49,249 nt of DNA from Pseudomonadota bacterium (GTDB lineage: Bacteria; Pseudomonadota; Gammaproteobacteria; Xanthomonadales; SZUA-36): positions 1 through 49,249 of the forward strand of contig JADFVZ010000114.1 in NCBI GenBank assembly GCA_015222805.1, written 5' to 3'. Each line of letters begins with the position of its first letter. Positions within the stretch are counted from its first letter, which is position 1. The position numbers were made by a program, and so were the translations under genes. Below, piece after piece: positions 37,681 to 46,513 of this stretch. Under the pieces are notes generated by a model, which did not search any database, was not told the DNA's origin, and saw nothing but the letters and a program-made list of their open reading frames with translations.

Positions 37681-38652
37681 ATGGCTGCATCAAGCAATGA
37701 AACCGACCTGATTAGACTCATCACCAAGAATGAGTCACAGCAGCGAACCGGTCCGAATCTTATCCTCGGTATTGGTGATGATGCCGCCATTATCAGGGTC
37801 CCTGAACAGCATGACCTGGTTACCTGTACGGATACACTGGTTGCCGGAGTACACTTTCCGGAAGGGACTTCAGCCTATGATGTTGGCTGGAAATCTCTGG
37901 CTGTTAACCTGAGCGATCTTGCGGCAATGGCTGCAACCCCCCGTTTTGCCCAGCTGGCGCTTACCTTGCCTGTAGCAAATACTGACTGGTTGCAGGATTT
38001 TATGGCCGGCTGGTCAGCACTTGCCAGTCAATACAATCTTAATTTAATTGGTGGTGATACCACTCGCGGTCACCTCAGTATCACAGTGCAGGCTATGGGC
38101 GAGGTGATGCGGGGACAGGCATTGCTGCGGGGGCGTGCACAGGCGGGTGATTTACTGGTGGTTAGCGGTGAACTTGGCGGTGCAGCCCTCGCGCTGCAGC
38201 AGTTGCAGGCGGGAAAATCAGTCGATGCCGACTTGCTGGAACGACTCAACCGGCCACAGCCAAGGGTGTCGCTTGGCCTGGCCCTGAGTGGTATTGCCAG
38301 TTCAGCACTGGATCTTTCTGATGGCCTTGGCCTGGATTTACAGCGTTTGCTGGCAGGTACGGAATTAGGGGCGAAAATCCAGTTAAATCAATTACCCCTG
38401 GCCACTGCACTTACGACAGTAAATACACAGGAGAGATACTCATTGGCCCTCAGTGGCGGTGATGATTATGAGTTGTTATTCAGCCTGCCGGCAGCACAAC
38501 AGGCCCGCCTGGCAGGGATTTCAGCAGAAACAAATATAGCCTTAAACGTGATTGGTGAAGTGCAGGCGACGCCCGGGCTGGAGTTTTTAGCTGCTGATGG
38601 TGCTATATTTACACCCGAATCTAGCGGTTATGAGCATTTTAAAAATGACTGA
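37681..38652 (+). CDS. thiL: Thiamine-monophosphate kinase
   Basis: Phosphorylates ThMP to thiamine diphosphate, the active cofactor. It has 323 residues of the PurM-like ATP-grasp-like superfamily. Motifs: ILGIGDDAAIIRVP, CTDTLVAGVHFP, GWKSLAVNLSDLAAMAATP, LIGGDTTRG, ALDLSDGLGLDLQ and SGGDDYELLFSLP. It starts 78 bp after nusB, and its end overlaps the pgpA start by 8 bases. Confidence 0.97.
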   Translation: MAASSNETDLIRLITKNESQQRTGPNLILGIGDDAAIIRVPEQHDLVTCTDTLVAGVHFPEGTSAYDVGWKSLAVNLSDLAAMAATPRFAQLALTLPVANTDWLQDFMAGWSALASQYNLNLIGGDTTRGHLSITVQAMGEVMRGQALLRGRAQAGDLLVVSGELGGAALALQQLQAGKSVDADLLERLNRPQPRVSLGLALSGIASSALDLSDGLGLDLQRLLAGTELGAKIQLNQLPLATALTTVNTQERYSLALSGGDDYELLFSLPAAQQARLAGISAETNIALNVIGEVQATPGLEFLAADGAIFTPESSGYEHFKND

Positions 38653-39139
38653 ACAACCTTCGAGGCAGCGCTTGCGTGAGGTCACCTTTTCCTCACCTTC
38701 AGGCTTTTTAGCTTTTGGTTTTGGCAGCGGACTGGCACCCGTTGCACCGGGAACATTCGGTACGCTTGCGGCACTGCCCTTTGTGCCTCTTCTAAAAGCC
38801 CTGCCGTTTACCTGGCAACTACTGGCAGTTGCGGCAGCGTTAATCCTGGGTATCTGGATTTGTGATGCGGCATCACGCAAGCTGGGTGCGCATGATCATG
38901 GTGGGATTGTCTGGGATGAAATCGCAGCCTATTGGCTGTGTGTGCTGTTTATCCCGTATCAGTGGACCTGGCTGCTGGCCGCCTTTGTGATCTTCAGGTT
39001 TTTCGATATTATCAAACCCTGGCCAATCGGTTGGGCGGATAAAAAGGTATCAGGTGGTTTTGGTATTATGCTCGACGATGTGCTGGCGGCAGGCTGGACC
39101 CTGGCTGTATTACAGGTAGTGCTGTTTTTCCTGGCGTAA
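38645..39139 (+). CDS. pgpA: Phosphatidylglycerophosphatase A
   Basis: Membrane phosphatase producing phosphatidylglycerol. It has 164 residues from ATG 38645, which overlaps thiL; ATG 38630 is another in-frame option. Motifs: GFGSGLAPVAPGTFGTLAALP, then IVWDEIAAYWL, FRFFDIIKPWPIGWAD and GGFGIMLDDVLAA. There are about four hydrophobic segments. The thiL-pgpA pair is typical of gammaproteobacteria. Confidence 0.96.
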   Translation: MTEQPSRQRLREVTFSSPSGFLAFGFGSGLAPVAPGTFGTLAALPFVPLLKALPFTWQLLAVAAALILGIWICDAASRKLGAHDHGGIVWDEIAAYWLCVLFIPYQWTWLLAAFVIFRFFDIIKPWPIGWADKKVSGGFGIMLDDVLAAGWTLAVLQVVLFFLA

Positions 39140-39174
39140 TAGTATTTTGAACGAAAAAACCACTGGATCCCCGC

Positions 39175-39216
39175 CTGATTTAGATCAAGGATATAAACTT
39201 TGTTTGATGCCACAAT
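39175..39216 (+). promoter_or_regulatory. Candidate FNR/ANR-dependent class II promoter
   Basis: CTGAT-TTAG-ATCAA (39175-39188) differs from the FNR consensus TTGAT-N4-ATCAA at one base. Its centre (39181.5) lies about 41.5 bp upstream of the start site predicted from a CACAAT -10 (39211-39216), the spacing used at class II FNR promoters. It would drive the small membrane protein at 39273. Confidence 0.55.
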
Positions 39217-39272
39217 GATTAAACACAGTTATGATGCTCATCTGAGCAATGAATAATTTTTAGGGCTAGCTT

Positions 39273-39455
39273 ATGCAATCATTAACAGAAATTTTATTTA
39301 CCAGCTGGATCGGTATTTTCGTTATCGTTGGCAGTGCTTTTATGTTTGGTATGGGTTTCTGGTTCCGCTATTGGATTAGAAAAAACATCGCCAGGGAAGA
39401 AGCTGAAATAGCCCGTAAGGATAAATCCGCACATAACGCACCTCCTGCGACTTAG
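39273..39455 (+). CDS. Small single-pass membrane protein, DUF3149-like
   Basis: The product has 60 residues. One membrane segment (~10-34: SWIGIFVIVGSAFMFGMGFWF) follows a short N-terminus, and the cytoplasmic tail is charged (YWIRKNIAREEAEIARKDK). The pattern (Gly-rich helix with FMxGMxF then Arg-rich RYWIRK) resembles DUF3149 proteins. A likely FNR-type site lies upstream, so it may be made under low oxygen. It is convergent with purC, 11 bp apart. Function unknown. Confidence 0.75.
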   Translation: MQSLTEILFTSWIGIFVIVGSAFMFGMGFWFRYWIRKNIAREEAEIARKDKSAHNAPPAT

Positions 39456-39466
39456 TCGGTTAGTCT

Positions 39467-40354
39467 TTAATCCACCAGGCGCTGCCAGGCTTCCTGGTAT
39501 TTTGCTGTGGTCGCCTGAATAATCTCAGCAGGTACGGTCGGACCCGGTGAAGTCTTATCCCAATCCAGTGTTTCCAGGTAATCGCGGATGTACTGTTTGT
39601 CGTAGCTGGGTGGTGAAATACCCGGTCGATAGCCTTCGACCGGCCAGAAGCGGGATGAATCAGGGGTCAGCATTTCATCGATAATTCGTAGCTTACCTTC
39701 AGCATCCAGACCGAATTCAAATTTTGTGTCAGCAATAAGGATCCCGCGAGTACGCGCATATTCTGCTGCCTGCGTATAGATGTTCAGGCTGGCATCGCGA
39801 ACCTGTTGTGCCAGTTCAACCCCGACCTGATTTTTCATTTCCGCAAAGCTGATATTCATATCATGGTCACCGGCCACCGCTTTGGTGGATGGTGTAAAAA
39901 TAGGCTCGGGTAATCTTTCTGCCAGTTGCAGTCCGGCAGGCAGTTTGATTCCTGAGATTTCCCCGCTGTCCTGATAGTCTTTCCATCCGGAGCCGATAAT
40001 ATAGCCACGGACGATAGCCTCTACTGGCAGGGGTTTCATGCGCATAACGATCACCGCTCGCTGCTGAAGCCTGGCGGCCAGTTCGGAATCACCGAGGACT
40101 TCCGCAAGATCGCCCTCAAGGCAATGATTTGGCATGCTGGCTGCCGTATGCTCAAACCAGAAATTTGAAATTTGTGTGAGAATTTCGCCTTTGCCCGGGA
40201 TCGGATCTGGCAGTACCACATCAAAAGCAGAGAGGCGATCACTGGCGATGATGAGCAGGCGTTCTGCGTCGATTTCAAAAACATCGCGAACCTTGCCCTG
40301 ATAGAGCAGGGGGATGTTTTTAATCCACTCGGTTTGGTAAACACATTTTTGCAC
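39467..40354 (-). CDS. purC: Phosphoribosylaminoimidazole-succinocarboxamide synthase
   Basis: Joins CAIR and aspartate in purine synthesis. The GTG at 40354 is chosen because GGAG (complement of 40361-40364) lies 6 bases upstream and the protein then begins [24 protein letters not shown], a normal length of 295. The longer frame to 40408 would run through a REP-like palindrome. Motifs: [61 protein letters not shown] and [14 protein letters not shown]. This is the longer (yeast-like) SAICAR synthase type. Confidence 0.95.
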   Translation of the reverse strand: MQKCVYQTEWIKNIPLLYQGKVRDVFEIDAERLLIIASDRLSAFDVVLPDPIPGKGEILTQISNFWFEHTAASMPNHCLEGDLAEVLGDSELAARLQQRAVIVMRMKPLPVEAIVRGYIIGSGWKDYQDSGEISGIKLPAGLQLAERLPEPIFTPSTKAVAGDHDMNISFAEMKNQVGVELAQQVRDASLNIYTQAAEYARTRGILIADTKFEFGLDAEGKLRIIDEMLTPDSSRFWPVEGYRPGISPPSYDKQYIRDYLETLDWDKTSPGPTVPAEIIQATTAKYQEAWQRLVD

Positions 40355-40368
40355 CGGGTACTCCAAAA

Positions 40369-40398
40369 GTAGGCTGGGCATGAATGCCCACGCGTAGC
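40369..40398. repeat. REP-like palindromic element, copy B, in the purC leader
   Basis: GTAG foot (40369-40372) then a 7-bp stem TGGGCAT (40375-40381) / ATGCCCA (40384-40390), followed by CGCGTAGCGG. It matches copy A at 30050-30079 at most positions. It lies 5-10 bases upstream of the purC ribosome site, on the leader strand of that gene. Confidence 0.75.
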
Positions 40399-40506
40399 GG
40401 TATTGCATTACCCGCTAAAATAAAATATTCAGGTTAACCAACAGCCTTTTATTATAGAATAAGCGCTTCATGTTTGTGCGCGGTAATCTACATATAGGAG
40501 CTGGAA

Positions 40507-41295
40507 TTGTTCAATAACGGTCACTGGATCGGCAAAATCATCGGTTTTGTCATTGGCCTTGCCAAAGGCGGTCTTGCAGGTGCGATCTTTGGTGGCTTTC
40601 TTGGTCATCTTTTTGATCAGTGGCGCGCCGGCATTAGCCAGGCCCGTGATATCCAGAAAGCTTTTTTCAGCAACCTGTTTGCCACCCTCGGGCATCTTGC
40701 CAAGGCGGATGGCCATGTCTCCCAGCACGAAATCAACCAGGCTGATATGTTGATGCAGCGTATGCATCTGGCAGGGGAAGATCGTAAAGAAGCCATCCGC
40801 CAGTTCAATCGCGGTAAAAGCAGTGACTATAATTTCGCAAAAGAAATTCGAAGTTTCGCACAATTAACCATTACCCGGCCTGACCTGCGCCATATGTTTT
40901 TTGAAATCCTGCTGCAGGCCGCCGCCGCGGATGGCAAACTGGCCCCGGCAGAAATGCAGGTACTCAGGGTAGTAATTAAAGAATTACGCCTGCCGGTCGA
41001 GTTGCTGGATGAACTCCTCGCCTGGTTTCGCAGCGGCCGCCAGGGTAGCGGACCCAATTACCAGCCGGGTAGCAGTACTTCCACTCCGGATCAGGATTAT
41101 TCGATCCTGGGTATCAACAGCAAGGCCAGTGACAGTGAGATAAAGCGTGCTTATCGCAAGTTAATGAGCAAATACCACCCGGATAAACTGATTCACCAGG
41201 GCCTGCCGGAATCAGCGATGGATATTGCCCGGGAAAAAACCCGTGCCATCAATACAGCCTACGACCGCATCAAAGCCCGACGAGGATTTAAATAA
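40507..41295 (+). CDS. djlA: Membrane-anchored DnaJ-like co-chaperone DjlA
   Basis: Inner-membrane co-chaperone for DnaK, linked in enterobacteria to envelope stress and capsule control. It has 262 residues from TTG 40507, with AGGAG six bases upstream. The N-terminal membrane segment (GKIIGFVIGLAKGGLAGAIFGGFLGHLFD) is followed by a TerB-like helical domain (~50-165: ATLGHLAKADGHVSQHEI). The C-terminal J domain (~197-262) has HPD in KYHPDKL. The next gene starts 1 bp after. Confidence 0.95.
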   Translation: MFNNGHWIGKIIGFVIGLAKGGLAGAIFGGFLGHLFDQWRAGISQARDIQKAFFSNLFATLGHLAKADGHVSQHEINQADMLMQRMHLAGEDRKEAIRQFNRGKSSDYNFAKEIRSFAQLTITRPDLRHMFFEILLQAAAADGKLAPAEMQVLRVVIKELRLPVELLDELLAWFRSGRQGSGPNYQPGSSTSTPDQDYSILGINSKASDSEIKRAYRKLMSKYHPDKLIHQGLPESAMDIAREKTRAINTAYDRIKARRGFK

Positions 41296-41296
41296 T

Positions 41297-42847
41297 ATGA
41301 CTGCAAAGACCGGTACGCTTAGCCAATTCCCGCGTTCATTCTGGGTCGCCAACAGTATGGAAATTTTCGAGCGGATGGGCTGGTACGGCTTTTACGCCGT
41401 TTCATCCCTGTACCTGACCGGAGCAGTAGAAGACGGGGGGCTTGGTTTTTCTTCGGCTGATCGGGGTGTGATTCAGGGACTGGCAACTTTTTTCCTGTAT
41501 CTATTTCCTGCCGTTTTTGGTGCCCTGGCAGACCGCTACGGCTACAAGAAAATGTTTTTGGCATCGGCTGTGGTGATGGCGCCTTCTTATATCATTTTGT
41601 CCATGCCAACGGGCTTCTGGCCCTTCCTCGGTGCTTATTTCCTGGTGGCAGTAGGCCACGGCATGTTCAAGCCGGTTGTGATCTCCACTGTGGCAAAATC
41701 AACCAACGAGGAAAACGGTTCGGTCGGCTTTGGCATTTTCTACATGATGGTCAATGTTGGCGGGTTTATCGGTCCTATCGTTGCAGGTATCGTACGTGGC
41801 TGGAGCTGGGACCTGGTTTTTTATGCCTCGGCCGGGTGGATTGTGATGTTATCCATTATCTGCCTGCTGTTCTATAAGGAACCGCCACGGGATAGCGAAG
41901 CAGAGAGCCATCGTCCGTTGCGTGAGGTTTTCAAGGGCATGGTCGAGGTGGTGGGGAATTTACGTTTCTTCATCCTCGTCAGCGGCCTGCTGGTGGTGCT
42001 GGTGATGGGCTCAAAATGGTGGGATTTTTCCCTGGTTGGGACGGTTGGAGCTGCCTGGCTCATCGGCAACCTGCTGCTGGATGTCATGTTTCGTGCAACC
42101 CGGACGGTCGGCCCGGTGCGACCATGGTACTTGCAGCCCATGGCTATCGGTGAGGGGCGTTACCTGTTGTTTTTACTGTTGATGGCGGGCTTCTGGGTTT
42201 CATTCAACCAGATATTTATGACCCTGCCCGAATATATTCGCGACTACGTGGATACCTCGGACCTGATTGCCTCTTTCGGACCGGCAGCGGCCTGGTTTAC
42301 CGGTATCGCCGGCAGCCTCGGCTTTGATACAACCAACTGGTCGCGTGCGGTACTTGAGCATGGCCAGGTTAAACCGGAACACCTGATCAACCTCAATGCC
42401 TTCGGTATCATTCTTTTTCAGGTGCTGGTTTCCTGGCTCCTGCGTAAGACCACACCGCTGAGTAGCATTATCATCGGCGTGAGCGTCACCATCGCCAGCT
42501 TCGGCGTGTACCTGCTGGGTATGAGTGGCTGGGTAGTGGTCTCGGCCATACTGGTATTCTCCCTGGGTGAAATGATGGCCAGTCCCCGCTCAAAGGAGTA
42601 CGCCGGACGTATCGCACCACCTGAAAAGGTGGGCATGTACATGGGTTACTTTTACTGGAGCGTGGCCCTTGGTAATTTGTTTGGTGGGCTGCTGTCCGGC
42701 CTGGCCTACCAGCACTATGGGCCGCATGGAATAAATCAGCCGAACCAGATGTGGATACTGTTCGCAATCCTTGCTGGAACCACAGCGGTTTCCCTGGTGA
42801 TCTATAATCGCTGGATGATGAAAAATGGAGCTGTTAAAAATATATAA
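41297..42847 (+). CDS. POT/PTR2-like MFS peptide transporter
   Basis: Probable proton-coupled oligopeptide importer of the inner membrane. It has 516 residues from ATG 41297, with about 12-14 hydrophobic segments. Near the N-terminus it carries SMEIFERMGWYGFYAVSSLYL, which includes the ExxER proton-coupling motif of POT proteins. FPAVFGALADRYGYKK is the MFS loop 2-3 motif, and GFGIFYMMVNVGGFIGP matches the PTR2 signature. Substrate specificity cannot be told. Confidence 0.88.
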   Translation: MTAKTGTLSQFPRSFWVANSMEIFERMGWYGFYAVSSLYLTGAVEDGGLGFSSADRGVIQGLATFFLYLFPAVFGALADRYGYKKMFLASAVVMAPSYIILSMPTGFWPFLGAYFLVAVGHGMFKPVVISTVAKSTNEENGSVGFGIFYMMVNVGGFIGPIVAGIVRGWSWDLVFYASAGWIVMLSIICLLFYKEPPRDSEAESHRPLREVFKGMVEVVGNLRFFILVSGLLVVLVMGSKWWDFSLVGTVGAAWLIGNLLLDVMFRATRTVGPVRPWYLQPMAIGEGRYLLFLLLMAGFWVSFNQIFMTLPEYIRDYVDTSDLIASFGPAAAWFTGIAGSLGFDTTNWSRAVLEHGQVKPEHLINLNAFGIILFQVLVSWLLRKTTPLSSIIIGVSVTIASFGVYLLGMSGWVVVSAILVFSLGEMMASPRSKEYAGRIAPPEKVGMYMGYFYWSVALGNLFGGLLSGLAYQHYGPHGINQPNQMWILFAILAGTTAVSLVIYNRWMMKNGAVKNI

Positions 42848-42873
42848 TTGCTGCTTATACTGCCGGGGTCAGA

Positions 42874-42904
42874 GTAGTGTGTGTTAGCCGCAGGCGTAAC
42901 GCAC
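42874..42904. repeat. REP-like palindromic element of a second type
   Basis: GTAG foot (42874-42877) precedes a hairpin: GTGTGTTA (42879-42886) with TAACGCAC (42897-42904), one T-G pair, and an inner GCC-GCA-GGC extension with one bulged G. Its sequence differs from copies A and B. It lies between the convergent transporter and sortase genes, the usual place for REP elements. Confidence 0.65.
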
Positions 42905-42936
42905 CGGTGACATCAAATCCCCCGACAGCCAACAAA

Positions 42937-43488
42937 TCACGTTGCGACCGCAGTCACCACATACCGCAATGCGCCCCCGCTTTGAAGCGCATCAAATGGA
43001 TAACAGGTAGTAAGAAGCAAATGCTGCCCATCGGTTTGCAGTTGTAGATGGTGTATCTTTGAATCTACTACCTCCATTGACTCTACCAGGTATTCAAAAC
43101 TCGCACTGGCTGTGGTGAGGACTATCCGATCACCCACTTTAATCTCCTCTAAAAATCGAAAATGACTATCCCTGTGTGCAGATACAACGGTATCGGATAA
43201 TCCTGGCCTGTCGGCACCGACCAGTCCCGGCGCCCAGGCCAGATTTTTCCCCTGCTGGCCGGCGACTAACAGTTGGCGAATGCCCAAAGCAGGTACTTCC
43301 AGTTGTGCTACCGCTTGTATATCTGCCCCCGGCCAGGCGCTGGCAGCAGGCTTTCCAGCAACAATCTGCTGCCAGTTTCTTTCCAGTAACAGCTGTCCCA
43401 GCTGTGCTTTAGCCGGCAACCACAGGGACTGGATAACAAATACCAGGCTGGCTGCAGCAGCCAGTGCCCAGGTTTTAGACTTAATCAT
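42937..43488 (-). CDS. Sortase, marine proteobacterial (class GN-like) type
   Basis: Cysteine transpeptidase that cleaves its dedicated target at a C-terminal signal. It has 183 residues from ATG 43488, overlapping the target gene's end by 8 bases; a longer frame to 43527 lies within that gene. One N-terminal membrane segment (~7-24) anchors it. Catalytic residues: H105 (VVSAHRDSHF), C162 (LLTTCYPF) and R175 (LRYVV). It forms a unit with the VIT/VWA target and the two-component genes, the known proteobacterial dedicated sortase arrangement. Confidence 0.93.
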   Translation of the reverse strand: MIKSKTWALAAAASLVFVIQSLWLPAKAQLGQLLLERNWQQIVAGKPAASAWPGADIQAVAQLEVPALGIRQLLVAGQQGKNLAWAPGLVGADRPGLSDTVVSAHRDSHFRFLEEIKVGDRIVLTTASASFEYLVESMEVVDSKIHHLQLQTDGQHLLLTTCYPFDALQSGGALRYVVTAVAT

Positions 43489-45577
43489 CTTTTTGAATGC
43501 CGCTACGCCAGAACATACCGCCTGCAACCAGCAGCGATATCAGTCCCAGCAGTAATTGCAGCTGCCAACCCAGTGCTCCCTGCGCCAGTTGCAGGCTCAT
43601 CTTGTTTGGCATCAATGAGGCAACTTTGCTTTTACTGATGGCTTCAGTTGGGCTTCTCACTGGTTCAGGGTCAACCGCGACCAATGCTGTAAATTGACTC
43701 AATAGTCCATACTGCAATGCAACATCCAGTATTTGTTCGCGGGCATCGATAAAGGGCAGGCCCAGCAATTGGTTGTCGCCGATGGTTTCAATTTTATTAC
43801 GTGCCCATAATCGCGCAATATCAGCATTGGCATGTTTGCCCGACACCGGCTGGGTATACTCCCATCCCACCCCATTGAGTTGACCGCAAATGGTGACTTC
43901 AGTTGCCGGGCCATCCAGGCGGGCCGTTACAAATAAGCTATCGCCTGCATATAAATCCGGAACAACAGCAGGATACATTTCAGCCTGCTGTCCCCAGTCA
44001 ATACATACATCTTCAAGCGCCGGTTGTGAGATTCGTTGCCACAACAGGTTCATACGTTCTGCAATTTCGTCCAGTTTACCGATATGGGTATAGCTTCCAC
44101 GTCCGGCTTCTGCGGCTTTGCGCATAAACCAATTGTTGGGTGCGGCCCCGATGGCCACGGTAAACAGCCTCGTGTTGTCGAGTTGCTCATATAAAAACTG
44201 GAAAATTTCAGACTCGTTACCTACGGCGCCATCAGTAATAAAGATAATTTGGCGCAAATGGTCATCATTAGGTGGGTTTTTCAAGGCAAGTTCCAGTGCG
44301 GGGCGCATATTGGTGCCGCCATCAGCATGCAGGTCTTTAACTACGGTCCGGGCAAACCGCAGGGCTTTGTCGGTGGCGGTAGCTGGTGAGTTGAACAGGC
44401 TATCTGCATCGGAGCTAAAGCGAATAATATTAAAGCGGTCTTCAGGGCGTAATTGTTCGAGCCCCACGGCTAATGCCTGCCTGGCCTGGCGCATGGGGAC
44501 CCCTGCCATCGAGCCCGAGGTATCGATAATGAAGATAACTTCGCGCGGTCTTTCATCAAGGACTTCATTGCGTGGCGGTACCAGCTGCAGCTGGGCATAA
44601 AACCCATCATCATCTTCCCAGGTTAGTACCGATGCTGCCGGTTGATCCTGGGGCTGCAGGCTCCATACCAGTTCAAAATCCCGGTCTGTATGCTGCATCC
44701 GGCCTGATTGGGTGGGATCCTCAAGGATAATGTAATAACCGTGGCTGGTTTCATGCACATTTATGGCGTGATAGCTGCTGTTCAGGTTGGTAAGCTCAAA
44801 ATTGGTCAACAAATTTACGCTCAGCATTAACTTATGTTCGGAAGCTGCGGGCAGTTTCCGGCTGGCCAGTTCGGAAGTAGGATTATAAATTTCTGCAGCA
44901 GTACCAGGCTGATAGGGCGGGGTGAAGGTCATTGGCAGGCGCAGACGAAACTCGCCGTCTATCAGCCGAACCGCCTGTAAAAAACCGATTTTGACGGTAA
45001 TCACCTCGTCCGGCCCGATGTTTGCCAGCCGGGTATGGAACTGGTTGGCTTTCTCCTGTTTAACCAGACTCGTAAGCTGGCCATTTTGTTTTGCCTGCTG
45101 GTAGTTTTTTTCAGCTTGTTGTTTTTCCTGGATTTCCCCAATTAAGGTTCGCCCACCGACTTTAATTTTCAGCTGGTCCACCGCAGCATTATCGGGCAGG
45201 GGGAAACGGTAACTGGCTTCTACCCACTGGTCAGACTGGTTGTGAAATTGCTGGAATACCTCAACCCGGGCCTGTGAACCGATCACTTCAACTTCAATGG
45301 TGGTATTGAGCGCTACTGCATCAATTAACTGGTCGTTCCGGGTAAACTGCATTCCCCAGGTTTCATCGGCGTTTGCCGTGGCACTTGCCAGCAGCATTAG
45401 GGAAAACAGGATTGAAAACAGGATGAGCAGGTAACGATCCTGCCAACGCAATCGGCGGCGAATATTTATTTGTATGTTTTTGCTCCTGAACTCCCTGGCC
45501 AGTTCGGGATCATAGTGGTTGAGTAGGTCATTTAAGCGCTTGTTTAATATTTCCGGGTTACTCAGGTAGTGCTGCAT
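43481..45577 (-). CDS. Marine proteobacterial sortase target protein (VIT and VWA domains)
   Basis: The product has 698 residues behind GGGGAAAG. An unusual 45-residue cytoplasmic lead (MQHYLSNPEILNKRLNDLLNHYD...) precedes a hydrophobic signal (~49-68). The VIT domain (~75-205: VEVFQQFHNQSDQWVEASYRFPLPDNAAVDQLKI) is followed by a von Willebrand A domain (~345-515) with MIDAS DTSGS (near 351), a Thr in DGGTNMRP and Asp in ITDGAVGNE. The C-terminal end has a hydrophobic helix then basic Arg/Lys (SGIQKDD), a sorting-signal layout, but no LPXTG; the nearest Pro motif is LMPNKM. Similar to inter-alpha-trypsin inhibitor heavy chains. Ligand unknown. Confidence 0.92.
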   Translation of the reverse strand: MQHYLSNPEILNKRLNDLLNHYDPELAREFRSKNIQINIRRRLRWQDRYLLILFSILFSLMLLASATANADETWGMQFTRNDQLIDAVALNTTIEVEVIGSQARVEVFQQFHNQSDQWVEASYRFPLPDNAAVDQLKIKVGGRTLIGEIQEKQQAEKNYQQAKQNGQLTSLVKQEKANQFHTRLANIGPDEVITVKIGFLQAVRLIDGEFRLRLPMTFTPPYQPGTAAEIYNPTSELASRKLPAASEHKLMLSVNLLTNFELTNLNSSYHAINVHETSHGYYIILEDPTQSGRMQHTDRDFELVWSLQPQDQPAASVLTWEDDDGFYAQLQLVPPRNEVLDERPREVIFIIDTSGSMAGVPMRQARQALAVGLEQLRPEDRFNIIRFSSDADSLFNSPATATDKALRFARTVVKDLHADGGTNMRPALELALKNPPNDDHLRQIIFITDGAVGNESEIFQFLYEQLDNTRLFTVAIGAAPNNWFMRKAAEAGRGSYTHIGKLDEIAERMNLLWQRISQPALEDVCIDWGQQAEMYPAVVPDLYAGDSLFVTARLDGPATEVTICGQLNGVGWEYTQPVSGKHANADIARLWARNKIETIGDNQLLGLPFIDAREQILDVALQYGLLSQFTALVAVDPEPVRSPTEAISKSKVASLMPNKMSLQLAQGALGWQLQLLLGLISLLVAGGMFWRSGIQKDD

Positions 45578-45793
45578 GTCTTTCCCCTGCTTGGTTATTG
45601 TGGTTGCTGAATAAGATGGATTGATTAAACAATCGGTGTGAGTGGCAGCGATGTGGGATTATGACCACTTGGGCGGGAATTCTGGCAAAGTTATGACAGT
45701 GTCGATAATGTATATATGAAATGCAGGGAATGATCGTAAAATAGTGTTAATTAAGATCACCCCATAACCGCCAGGGATTAAAAGGAGACAGGT
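45578..45793. promoter_or_regulatory. Divergent intergenic region between sortase target and response regulator
   Basis: This 216-bp AT-rich stretch must carry promoters in both directions. A TAAAAT (45737-45742) is a possible -10 for the regulator. No clear -35, operator or gene is seen. The regulator's ribosome site AGGAGA lies at 45783-45788. Confidence 0.4.
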
Positions 45794-46483
45794 GTGCAGC
45801 GACACATAGCCATAATCGAAGATGAAGCCGCTATCCGCAATAATTATATGGATGCCCTGCGCCGATACGGTTACCGGGTCAGCGGCTATGCCGACCGAAT
45901 CTCTGCCATGGAAGCTTTTCGCCGGCATCTGCCTGAACTGGTTATTATCGACGTTGGCCTGGGTGATGAAGTAGAGGGTGGTTTTGAGCTTTGCCGCGAA
46001 CTCAGGGCACTGTCACGAAAATTACCCATTATCTTTTTAACTGCGCGTGATTCAGACCTCGACGTCATTTCCGGCTTGCGACTGGGTGCGGATGATTATC
46101 TTTCCAAAGAAATCAGCATGAACCACATCATTGCCCGGGTAGTAGCCCTGCTGCGCCGGGTTGAGGCACTTTCCAGCGGTGCGGATGAGGATGAATTATT
46201 ACGTGGTGACCTGCGCCTGCGGCCTGCGCGCATGGAAGCTGCATGGAAAGGCGAGGTCGTGCCATTAACGGTTACCGAGTACTGGCTGATCCATTCGCTG
46301 GCACGCTATCCGGGGCATGTGCGTTCCCGTGAACAATTAATGGATGATGCCAATGTTTTCGTCGATGCCCAGACCATTACCAGCCATATCAAACGCATCC
46401 GCCGCAAGTTCCAGGAGATCGATGCGAATTTCGCGCAAATGGATACTGTCTATGGCGCAGGTTATCGTTGGCTTCCGGCTTAG
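45794..46483 (+). CDS. Response regulator of the dedicated sortase system (OmpR family)
   Basis: Transcription factor of 229 residues from a GTG start behind AGGAGA. The receiver domain has acidic pocket E9-D10, phosphoacceptor D53 (LVIIDVGLGDE), the Thr in FLTARDSD and Lys near 105 (DYLSKEI). The C-terminal winged helix (~135-228) includes LTVTEYWLIHSLARYPG, SHIKRIRRKF and VYGAGYRW. It is divergent from the target gene and followed by its kinase, so it probably controls sortase/target expression. Confidence 0.93.
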   Translation: MQRHIAIIEDEAAIRNNYMDALRRYGYRVSGYADRISAMEAFRRHLPELVIIDVGLGDEVEGGFELCRELRALSRKLPIIFLTARDSDLDVISGLRLGADDYLSKEISMNHIIARVVALLRRVEALSSGADEDELLRGDLRLRPARMEAAWKGEVVPLTVTEYWLIHSLARYPGHVRSREQLMDDANVFVDAQTITSHIKRIRRKFQEIDANFAQMDTVYGAGYRWLPA

Positions 46484-46491
46484 TAATATAA

Positions 46492-46513
46492 CCGGGGCTG
46501 ATATAATCCCCGG
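46492..46513 (+). promoter_or_regulatory. Inverted repeat abutting the kinase start codon
   Basis: CCGGGG (46492-46497) pairs with CCCCGG (46508-46513) around a 10-base loop, and the second arm ends directly at ATG 46514. No other ribosome site is visible, so this hairpin may reduce kinase translation relative to the regulator. Confidence 0.45.
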
